This document shows, piece after piece, positions 23,256 to 33,336 of a stretch of 64,000 bases of DNA (positions within the stretch are counted from its first letter, which is position 1; every line of letters starts with the position of its first letter). The position numbers and the translations under genes are program-made. Source of the stretch: Acytostelium subglobosum LB1 (taxonomy: Eukaryota; Evosea; Eumycetozoa; Acytosteliales; Acytosteliaceae); contig NW_012236512.1 of assembly GCF_000787575.1 (NCBI RefSeq), forward strand, positions 322,511-386,510. Reading direction: 5' to 3'. The notes beneath the pieces were generated by a model, which searched no databases, was not told the DNA's origin, and saw only the letters and a list, made by a program, of their open reading frames with translations.

Positions 23256-26200
23256 ATGACTAAGTTATATATTAAACTATTTATTTTATTTTTTATCCTT
23301 GCAGGACTAAAATTTACCAGTGGAAGGGTAATATTACATGTTAATAGTGCCTCCAAATTGAACAGTATTGATAAGTGTGGAGCCAATGATCAACCATGCC
23401 ACTCCATTCAAGATGCTCTGGTTCAAGCTCAAGACAATGATGTCATCAAATTGGCTGAAGGAGTTTACACTGGAAGAATAAATAGAAATTTGATAATCAA
23501 CTCTCCAATTGAGATCCAGTAAGTAGTTATATATATTATTAATATTATTTTTATTTATAAAGATTAACAAATTTGTATACTTTAATTAAAATAGGTCCAA
23601 AATGGCAATTATTGATTGTGAGGGAGTTTCGTTCGGTTTCAAGGTCAGTTTTGCAAGTCTTATTCTCAAGAACATTATTATGACCAGATGTTCAGGTATG
23701 AATGGTGGTGCCATATTTGCCAACTCATCGTCTCTAAACCTCCAAAATGTCCAATTCTTGAACAATGTTGCCGAGTTTGGTTCTTCCATCTATGCCACCT
23801 CCTCCAAGCTTACCTGTTCCAACTGTATGTTTACTGGAAACAAGGCTTTACGATCAGGTGCTCTCTACCTTGTATCGTCCACCGCAATGATGACTTCTAC
23901 CTCAATTAAGTGTAACTCCAACAATGATATTGTTCTTTTTTTCTCCAGCTCGGTGTTCAAGTACTCAAATATCTCATCCGCCTCTATCTCCTGTGATGAT
24001 AGTGTTGCCTACACTTCACAATCCGGTCAACTGTCGGGCTCCAAGATGTCATCTCTATGTGGCAACGATGCTGTGTGCACCTCGCCTCCCTCTGTCTTCA
24101 ACCCAAGCACCCACTTTGCCAGTTGGGAAAAGAGTAACTCACCCTCAATGACCTGCAACAATGACTCTGTCTGTGAGTCTGATGTTGAGACTTGTCTTTC
24201 TTGCCCCTCCGATTGCAAATGTAAATTCTCCGGTTCCAAGTTGTCAGTGTACACCAACTGCCCTCCTTCATCTCCGGCCAATCAATCATGCCCTCTACCT
24301 ACCTACCCGTTACCAATGGAAAGCTTTGGTAAGTATAGATCAAATTGATACAGTATATTTATTTCATACTAATATATCGATCAATCGACCATCATAGATA
24401 TTCCAAATTTATACACAACCGAAACTAGTTATGGCAACATATTTGGTTACTTTGCGGTAGATATTAGTGGAGAGTATCAAATTGATTTTGAGCAGAAATT
24501 CCTTGGTATCAATGTAATGCTCAACGGCAAGCCTGTGGTAACCTCCATGGCCATCCAGAGCCACTCGTTGAATTCTGTTACTACTCGCCTACGCTCCACC
24601 AATTTGAACACTTTGAACATCTCCTTCATTACACCACCATCCAAGTCCTATGGATCTCTCAAAGTAGTACTGTCTGGTGGAGACAAGTTAACTTCCAAAG
24701 TCATTGATCTCAAATCATTCTTTTCCAACAATTGTAAGTATTTAATATTTGATTGATTGATTGATTGATTGAGTGATACTAACTTTAACCCAAAGTATGC
24801 AAAGACGCAATCCAGTTTGATAACTATGAAGTCCTTTGCAAAGTTGAGACTGGTGGCACCCCTCTTGCATATTGTGGAGACAATGTCTGTAGTGAGGTTC
24901 CAGAGGATTGTGTGGAGGACTGTTATGATCAGCTTGGATACAAGTGTAGCCACCAAGTTCCTCCTTTCAATGTCCAGATCCCCGACCGTGACACCATCTC
25001 CTACTTGATCACCCAGCAACAACCATTCTCCTTACCCGGCCTAATTCATATGTCCCATGGTGTTGGACTTCTAACCGGTGATGAACTCCCAGCCCCCATA
25101 TTTGACCAAGGGTACTGTAGCAACCTCACTTACTCAATCATCCAAGACTTCAATAGAGGAGTACTCTACATGATCCCGCCAGAGTACAATGCCGAGTTGT
25201 CACCAAGTTGTTCCTACAACTCTGTCACTTCCACCTACTCTAACTCTTATGACTACCAGACCGAGATGTCCGACGAGTCATCTATGAGTGTTGGCTTTGG
25301 CGCCAATGGAGGGTATGGTGGATGGGGAGGCTCTGCCTCTGCTGCCTACAGTCAAAGCAAATCTGTGGCCGTAGCCAACCAGATCCAGGGTTCCAAGTCG
25401 GGCCAGTTTTACTCGACCAAGGTGAAGTGCTTAACCTCATCCGTTACTCGAAACAACTTCCATTTCAGCACCAAGTTCCTTAAAGAGTTATCAGCGGCAC
25501 AAGATGACAAGGCAATGGAGAAAGTAATTGGTAAATATGGTGCTTTCTACTACTTGAGCGCAACATTGGGAGGTTCCCTTGAGGTCCTTGTGTTTGCCGA
25601 CTCCTCAACATCGTTCTTCAAGAAGTCCGTATCTCTCACCCACAGTGCCTCAATCCAGGCTGCCATGCAGTTCTCCACACCATACGGTGGTGGTGGAGCA
25701 TCATTCTCTGGAAGCCAGGATAGCACCTCTGACGAAGACACCCAGAAATCCTTCACAACAAACACAACCCATAGTGAGGTGTTGGTGAAGGGTGGGGATC
25801 CAGGATCATTCGGGCCTGACTTCAACTCCCATTCTTCATTTGGTTCATGGTCACAGAGTGTGGACTTGAGACCAGTTCCAATCAACTTCAAACTTGACCT
25901 TATTGGAAACATCATCCCCAGGGCTTGGAGAACCAGCAACGGAAAAAGGATCAGTGATTTGTGGGCAGAGGGATTCCAACTATATGTCAAGAACGCCAAT
26001 GTCACCAGATCACCCATTGTCAATCAGGGAGTCTACTTCAACTTCCTTACCCTCTCCAATCAGACCAGAGGCCAACAGAACTTGAATATCAGCATCATCT
26101 TGAACAACGTTGTGGATGGTTCATCCTTGCTCTACAACATCACTGTTGACAATGTTGGTTGTGATGAAGGTGGCTGCCAACAAAAGTTGAGGTTCGAACT

Positions 26201-27038
26201 ACCCACCGAGCGATGGGAGGTTGGATCGATCCAAATTGTGTATTACAATGAGACGGTCAAGGCATACCTTCCATTCAACTCATCAAACTATTTTGATGAG
26301 TTGAATATCCTGTTTGTCGCACACCAGTATTCTCGCATCTACCTATTCTTCCCTTCCCCAGTCGCCGCCCCTACCCAAGTCAACTCCAACGTGTCGATAC
26401 CAATTCCAGCTGGATGGGTTGACCCCCCTCCCACACTGAACACCACAATTGGACCGAACTCAGTGACAGTAGTTCAGACTACATTAACATCGTCAAATGC
26501 AACTGGCACAGTTATCATCACAAACATCACTTCCATTACCACCTATGAGATTGCCTCCCTCTCCCCGACCTATCCAACACCAGGCACAACCATAATCACC
26601 ATGACAACCAAAGTGCCCACTACCATCCAATCACCTTCATCATTCTTTGCTATCCCGGTTGGCCTACTAGGTGTCAATACGATCGAGACAACCTACAACA
26701 AGAGCAATGCCAAGCTGATCGGCTCTCAATATTACATCAACACTCATCGTATTGTGGAGAACCAACTCTTCATTGGAAGCATCCAGGACTTTGACTTGGT
26801 TGTTCCAACGGAGGACTCTGGAATCATGATTGTGGACGATGTGTTCATCATGATTGTGTGTCCCAACGATCCTCTTGACCCAATGTTCCAGCTGTGTGTC
26901 GATCCTGATCTGGACGGACAGACCTCACTCGGATACATGAAAGTGACCACTGCCTCGTACCTCAAAGACGTCATGGACAATGGACAACCAAAGAAGGATG
27001 GCTTTTTCTTTACTATATCTCCTGAGTTGATAAGATAA
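23256..27038 (+). CDS. MACPF-domain (perforin-like) secreted protein B with beta-helix region
   Basis: Four exons (23256-23518, 23595-24328, 24398-24733, 24796-27038) encode 1191 residues. The N-terminal signal peptide (LFILFFILAGLKFTSG) is followed by a beta-helix-like segment (PCHSIQDALVQAQDNDVIKLAEGVYTG; IIDCEGVSFGFKV; GGAIFANSSSLNLQNVQFLNN; RSGALYLVSS). Cys-rich motifs (CNNDSVCESDVETCLSC, CGDNVCSEVPEDC) lead into the MACPF domain at about 470-810 with KYGAFYYLSATLGG near residue 690 and a Gly-rich GYGGWGGSA patch. The C-terminal 330 residues include a Thr/Ser-rich linker and unrelated sequence (TQVNSNVSIPIPAG, CPNDPLDPMFQLCVD) not shared with protein A. It is probably secreted or phagosomal and pore-forming. 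An intron was placed in each gap so that Cys-rich motifs continue across the joints. Confidence 0.88.
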
Positions 27039-29276
27039 CAAGACCAATAACCATGAATTGAATTTAATAAACATCTGATGTTCATCATAGTCATTGTGTC
27101 GTCAACTAACAAATTGTTGTTGTTGTAACTGTGATGTTGATGATGGACAGTTGTGTTTTTGTCCATTATGAATGTTGATGTCGATATGTTCATTGATCCA
27201 TGATGCTCATGCGAGCACTTAACCATGTCGCGCTATTCCTCATTGCCAGACTGCTCAAGGCAGCCGTGCTCATCCGTCGCTTGTCCAAGATGATGCGTGA
27301 ACTTGTTCTCACTTTGTTGTCCTCGATTACTCTTGTGAGAGCAATCGTGCCATCATCTTCCTTCTTGACTATGGATGCGATCAGATTTAGGACCTGAACA
27401 TAGGTGGGCGTCGACTGAACCTGTACTCCAACGGATTATGACTCTCCATGTCGCTTTTGAATTGATGCCTTCACTATTATTGTGGGGATATCATGGTGTA
27501 AGTTGTTGATCATATGAGTTTGGTTACTCCTTTCGAGCAGGTGTATATACCTTTGGCTTTGATCTCTGGTAGGTCATCATAGGTGAATGTAGGAACATCA
27601 GTCTATCAAGTCACGGCAGAGCGACCAGTTGGCAACTTTGTGAATTCACACTCCCAAGGCGCGAAGATGCCCTTTAGATCGTTCACAGAATAGCTCTTGT
27701 TGGCATACTTGCCATCCATCACCTTGGCCGTCAGTCTTTGCTTCCCAATGACAGTATTCAAGTGTAGTGTAGATCGATAGTAGTGTTTGACTTTAGGTAC
27801 GTGGAATAGACAGACAAGACCATCTCTTACTTGGCTACTATTGATTGATTGACACTCTTGAATGATGTGCTCAATGATGTTCGCCTCGGAAATACCTTTA
27901 TCAATAACATAGTCATTTCCTGTTTGAAATAGAGATGTCCTCCTTTGACCTTTGACACTGTGATCATTGATTGGAGTGTATGTGTTGTTTCTCTCGACAT
28001 CATGATGTCGGACTATAATACAAACCAGAATCGAATGTCATAGGTCACATTCTCAGGGTCATAGCCAACAACCTCCCCAGGCCACCAGCTCTTATAATCG
28101 TCGCCCTCTTCTTTGGTCATTGCCGTGACCATCTGATTCAACTTGAAGGCAGTTGGGCATGGTGGATGAGACAAGTCGTCAGGCTCCAGGCCAAATGTAG
28201 ATCGGAAGGCAACGTCGGCCATGTAGTTGTTGATATGGCCCTTGATGTGTTTGTTGTAGTTGTCCTCATAGAACTTCCTCGAGTGGCTCACATAAGTGGC
28301 AAGTGCTACGTCATCCTTTCGATAGATCTCAATGAGCTTGGTCATGATCATATCCCTGGTCACCTGTTGCTTGCATATCTGTCCAGGTCGTCTCTGTTTG
28401 TTGGATGCCTTAATGGCTGTGTTGTTGGAACCATGCTTGGCTGTAAGGTTTGGGTTAACAATTAGTCCACAATGGTCGCAGAGCATTGAATGAATAGTGA
28501 TAGTACTAACACATGGCTTACCTTCAGATGCGATGTTACACAACATCATTAAGCAGCCGTACAGCTCCATATATTCGCCAGAATGATGTATGAAGATGTG
28601 AAGATATGAGGATGGTTCAATGTTGTAAATATTGATTAGCAATCTGCCAAACCTCTCACACAACACTCTCCATTGATAGATGGTGTGATCGAGTAGCAAG
28701 ATGACCAACTTGTATATCATCTCCCAGAGTCTAACTACATTGGCCTTTGGTTGTTGTTGTTGATGATAGTATTAGTTAATGCACTCAATCAATCACTCAC
28801 TTGGTGAGCCTCTCTGCTGCTGGCGATTGTCTTACTCTCTCAGTTTCATCTTCAATGAGATCTGTGAGTCCATCCTCCCTCCTGGTGACCATGACTACAA
28901 GCAATTGGAGACATTGATGAAAGGTAGGCTTGGCTTGACTGAATCGATACTGTGCAGGCATTGGTACTGATTTGCCACGTCTCGTCCAAACAGTACCCTC
29001 TGGCTTCATCTTTAGGTTGCATCGCTTGAGCAAGACGCTCTCGATTGTCCTCAATGAGTTGGACAGGACATTGTCGACCTCGACCAAGGCGCCAGAGTGA
29101 TTGCCCACATCCAAGGCGGTGCGCATGCTGTCGATCGACAGGGAGTGTCTCTCTATCTCATCATCGTCGACCTCATTGTCCTGGATATCTTCCTCATCAC
29201 GGCTGGTCATGGAGAAATTGTCATCCTCATCATTGTTCTCGTTGTCCTGGTCAACATAATCGTCGTCATCATCGTC

Positions 29277-29376
29277 NNNNNNNNNNNNNNNNNNNNNNNN
29301 NNNNNNNNNNNNNNNNNNNNNNNNNNNNNNNNNNNNNNNNNNNNNNNNNNNNNNNNNNNNNNNNNNNNNNNNNNNN
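29277..29376. other. Assembly gap (100 N)
   Basis: Exactly 100 N, the usual placeholder for a gap of unknown size. It interrupts an Asp-rich coding block on the minus strand. Confidence 0.95.
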
Positions 29377-29657
29377 ACAAGTTGACAGCTGGTTTCTCAA
29401 CTCTTCCATTAGCATATCATCAGTGCCCTCAGACAAGTCAATGACTGCAGCCTCCAGTAGGGCATTAATGGCAGATGAGCCGTTGTGCCTGGTACAATTG
29501 GTCTGGTTGTACTACTACTACTATTTCTACTACTACTACTGTTGATACACCACTCGATACGTTGGTTGGTAGGTTTGCTCGATGGAAGATACAACACGAC
29601 TAACGCAGATCGATTAGTGAATCCACTACTACTAGTCACTGACTGACTGACAGGTTG

Positions 29658-29920
29658 GCTCGCGGGTCTAGTTGACATTGGACTGTTGAGTCGTGTGCGA
29701 TACCTGCTTGTGAACGATGCGATGGACACAGAATACAGTGCCAAGGCTTCGCTACTGATTGACATACTGATCAAAATGGCAAGACACTCGAGTGAGTTGG
29801 CCGAGGAAGTGGTCAAGAGTCACTTCCTCATCGATGGCATACGTGATAACATACTCTCAAAGCCTGCCCAGGATCCACTGCTCAAGACTCAACAGTCCAA
29901 TGTCAACTAGACCCGCGAGC
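29658..29920. repeat. 35-bp perfect inverted repeat flanking an opposite-strand coding fragment
   Basis: The sequence at 29658-29692 is the exact reverse complement of 29886-29920 (core GTCTAGTTGACATTGGAC). The 193-base interior encodes on the plus strand a clean helical fragment (NDAMDTEYSAKASLLIDILIKMARHSSE...VVKSHFLIDGIRDNIL), while the flanks code on the minus strand. It therefore looks like an inverted segment or a misassembly next to the gap. The fragment weakly recalls helical repeats of RPAP1-type proteins. Confidence 0.7.
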
Positions 29921-30102
29921 TGCTGCTGCGTACTGATTGGTTGGCTCGATGATCCGCTGCGATCATTACCAAGCGAGTGTGTGCTGGAGCTGCCACCATT
30001 GTCACTGCTACTACTACTGCTGCTGTTGATTGTTACACCGTGCCACTTCTTTAACTCCTTCATCATTCCACGTTTGTTATCAAGTTTAAAATGATGTTCC
30101 AT

Positions 30103-30557
30103 GTCTTGGAGTTGGCACCTTTAGGATATAACATAGTATTAACTTTATATATTTTAAATGTATGTATATGTATATGTATATGTATATGTGTGTGTAAGTA
30201 TGTATATGTATGTAAGTATATTAGTTATGTTATCGAATAAACACCTTACTTACTTGTACTTGTTCTTCGCAATGGAGAATGATTACAAACAAACATGATG
30301 AACTTTATTACCTTAAGAGGAAAAACTTTGTCGTCCAAAAATGGATGCCTCCTAGTTGTGAGTGCGTTGGGGGTCATCCATCACCATCAATCTGCAGATA
30401 TTGCTGAAGTCGATATATATCTTGTTGTCTATCATGATGAGATCGTTTGGTAGTATATAAATTTATGACCATACATTCAATTTCTTAGACTGTAAAGTGA
30501 TATTTATTATTATTATTGTGTTGATTGAATGATGATAATGCAATGTTCCATTGTTAG
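30103..30557. other. Intergenic region with TATG microsatellite
   Basis: No gene is seen. A (TATG/TATA)n-type run covers about 30159-30222. The rest is AT-rich sequence downstream of the DNase II gene. Confidence 0.5.
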
Positions 30558-33084
30558 TTATTTTTTGCCTCTCTTTTTTCCACGACTTGTTGGTGGTGTT
30601 CTAGTGTCCTCATCATCATCCACCACATCATCCACAACCTCCAAGTTAGTTCTCTTATTGTCTTTGGCGCAAACCCGTTTGTTGTTCTGTTTCTCGTACA
30701 AACTGAAGATAGAGACAGTAGGTTTAGCCTCTGACCTTTGCTTCAAATCTTTGACCTCTGGGTCTATAGCGGTTTGGCCATCAAAGTAGAGCATCTGATT
30801 GACCAACACATCATCAACGTTCTCAAACAATAGGTCTCTCAACTCCTTGTGATGGAAGCATATCTAATGTTTGAGTGAGCGAGTGGGATGAGTCAGTCGT
30901 CTCTCAACTATGACGAACGAGTCGAGCCAGTTGCAGCTAGTACTTACAAATCCTCCCGCGTGGTGCATTGCCTTGTCATTCCTGTTGGAATCACCCAGAC
31001 ATATCAAGTTTCCGTTTAACTGCAATCCTATCTTCTCGTGTGTGCCTGTGAAGGAAAGAGATGCTGTAGGCGCTGTTGAAGTTGTTGTTGTTGTTGTTGT
31101 TGTTGTGGTTGTTGTGGTAGTGGATGTGGAGCACGTATCATCGTCGTCACCCTCTCCACCATCTACATCATCACCATCATCACCATCCTCTCCGTCCTCC
31201 TCTTCACCACCAGTTGCACGGACTACCTCTAAAGTAAGTGACTCCACCTTTGTTTTCTCTTTGAAGGGCACCTGTGGTTCAATTGAATCGGCCAGCATAC
31301 TAAAAGGCCTTTTCCAAGTATACATGGCATAGACTCCATAAGTCTTACCAACAATTGAAGGGTAATGTATTTGCTAGGTACATAGGTTAGTGAGTGAGCA
31401 AGTGAAAGAATATGTGCAATCAAAGATAACATAATGTAAACTTACATCAGTCGATACAAGGAACTTGGTGGTATATCGCCACGACATGACCAACCATTGA
31501 TCAATACCAAGGTCTAGGAAAGTACAAAAGTTGTACTTTTGGTCACAATCAGTGTTGCACATACATTCTGATAGTACTAGATCATTACCATCCAAATCAA
31601 TAGTATCTGTACCTGAGTTACAGTTGTTGGAAATCCTGTTGTCTATTTGATTGTTTGTTCGTGTTTATTGTTAAAGTTAATTAATTGATCAACAATTTCC
31701 GATGATTTTTTGAAAATTGGTCATTGATTGACTACTTACTAAATCCATAGATTTCCAAGTTGCCTGAGGGTATAGGTATTAAGATTGGGTTTCCATTATT
31801 ATTCATGCAATCGTTCTTGGTGGTGGTGAAAGCTTGGGGCTGAGCCAAGAACTTGTTGATGGCATTGATTCCTTCTCCAGGTGATACCTTGATATCCTGG
31901 GTCATGGTACTCCAACTAGTGTCACAAGTATTTGACGGCTCAGTTAGATCAAAGATAGTGCATAGAGAGTTGGTCGTGGTTAGTTGTGGACGGGTCAATT
32001 GATACATTTTTACCAAAGCCTTATATTGATCCTCATCATCAAAGTTGAAGCAGAATGCATGCTGCGATGGATCATCAAAGGAGAGAAGGAATGGTTCGAT
32101 ATTTAAGAAATCAGATTCATCAGGTTCACCTGGAATGCGCATTGAATGAGAGATAATATATCCATTCTTTTGTTTCTTGTCATAGGTCATCAAGAACTTT
32201 GTAGTGAAAAAGAAAATAATATATATTATTAATATTATGAATGATTATTATGATGGAGGTGGATTGTAATTACCTTTTGGTGAGCCTCTTTATAAAGAAG
32301 TTTAGTCTTGATTTTTGGATGTACCTTCAAAGCGGTCTCCCTTTTCTTCTTAATGAACTCCTTCTTTTCATCACCTTCAAAACCATCCTCAATCTCACCA
32401 TTCACATCTGCCATATTAGACCTCTTTCCATTCTTGTCCGAGGTAATTTCATGGAACCAATTCTGAATGACCTTGTCATCGCAATCATCATTCCTCTCTT
32501 CGTTGATCTTGCCAGCTTGATCAATTTGACTCTGGATGAGTTTCATGAACTTGTTATCATCTTCATCCATTTTATTGAAATGGAATGCTAATAAGAAAAA
32601 AATATTATAATTAATATTATTATTGGTATTATTATGTTATTTACTATTCCAAGTAGGAATAATACTATACATACATTGAATAGGATCTTTGTCGGAGACG
32701 AATAATCCACTTGAATACATTTGTTTTTTTGTTTTAACTTTCTTGTCTTTGTAGTTTGATAGATTGATTGATTAGATAAATTCGTGTCAATGGTCAGGAG
32801 ATAAACTTACCAACATGACCTTTGGCTAAATTGTTATATGCTTCGGAGTCTTTTTTGGGACACTTCTTCTTAATCAACTCCTTTGCCTCCTCCTTCAACC
32901 TTTCCTCAACCTTTGGGTCATAGTCTTGGTTGTTCTTTGATTCGTCAGTTATGACAAACCACCAAGACACTGGCTCTCCCTTGAGATTTAGGCATGTTGG
33001 CCTTGCTTGAGGTGATGTTGGAGCACAAAGAACAAGTACAACTATAAGTGATAATAATAAAATAATTGATAAAGTATTTTTCAT
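30558..33084 (-). CDS. Deoxyribonuclease II (lysosomal acid DNase)
   Basis: DNase II degrades DNA in lysosomes and phagosomes at acid pH. Seven exons (32811-33084, 32675-32746, 32274-32587, 31740-32196, 31446-31642, 30948-31373, 30558-30863) sum to 681 residues with every phase closing. A signal peptide (IILLLSLIVVLVLC) precedes CLNLKGEPVSWWFVI, the family N-terminus. NGYIISHSMRIPG carries the first catalytic-region His and GTHEKIGLQLNGNLICLGDSNRND carries the HxK active-site motif; CFHHKELRDLL follows. The protein is much longer than the usual about 350-380 residues. Extra parts are a charged insert in exon 3, an acidic/poly-Thr insert in exon 6 and a Lys/Arg-rich tail. It is divergent from the FNIP gene and shares its promoter. 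Confidence 0.9.
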
Positions 33085-33336
33085 GTTTATATATTTATAA
33101 TTAAAAGAATATAGGAATTAATAATCCCTCATTGATTGGATAAATAAACCTATCTATCTAATCATTCGAAACAGACCGAAGTGAGGCAATTACAAGATAT
33201 TTAAATCTATTTTGCAAAACTCGTTAGTGATTGTTAAAAAAAAATGATCACGTGACATAATCACAAATATCTAACCGATAGACAAAGTCTAAATAGAGAT
33301 AATAATAATAATCAATCAATCAATCAATCAATCAAC
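33085..33336. promoter_or_regulatory. Bidirectional promoter of DNase II and FNIP genes
   Basis: The two genes begin 252 bases apart on opposite strands. The interval is AT-rich, holds the 13-mer TGATCACGTGACA at 33245-33257 and ends in an ATCA repeat (33311-33335) just before the FNIP start codon. Confidence 0.6.
33245..33257. promoter_or_regulatory. CLEAR-like E-box TGATCACGTGACA
   Basis: Identical over 13 bases to the element at 23095-23107 between the MACPF genes. It contains the TCACGTGA core. A regulatory role is inferred. Confidence 0.5.

Larger units (their letters stand above)
27209..30102 (-). mobile_element. Degenerate transposase-like locus, gapped and rearranged
   Basis: Scattered minus-strand coding blocks run through this region. 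An N-terminal block starts at 30102 (MEHHFKLDNKRGMMKELKKW, then poly-Ser). A block at about 29377-29480 reads AINALLEAAVIDLSEG. After the 100-N gap an Asp-rich block reads IERHSLSIDSMRTALDVGN. The 28013-28720 block has YLHIFIHHSGEYMELYG, a spliced ASEAKHGSNN and a Tudor/chromo-like WWPGEVVGYDPENVTYDIRF. Further blocks lie at about 27600-28000 (NTVIGKQRLTAKVMDGKY) and 27209-27396 (VLNLIASIVKKEDDG). The HxxxxHxxEYxxxYG...SEAKH pattern recalls the C-terminal part of DDE-type transposases, but the family is not certain. Several frame breaks remain after allowing introns. It could instead be a decaying host gene derived from a transposase. Confidence 0.4.

Noticed and set aside
30910-31332. Plus-strand Ser/Pro/Val-rich frame
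   Set aside because: Antisense of the acidic and poly-Thr insert of DNase II.
33311-33335. Regular ATCA repeat considered as a possible CRISPR-like or binding-site array
   Set aside because: A simple tetranucleotide run without spacers, common throughout this genome.
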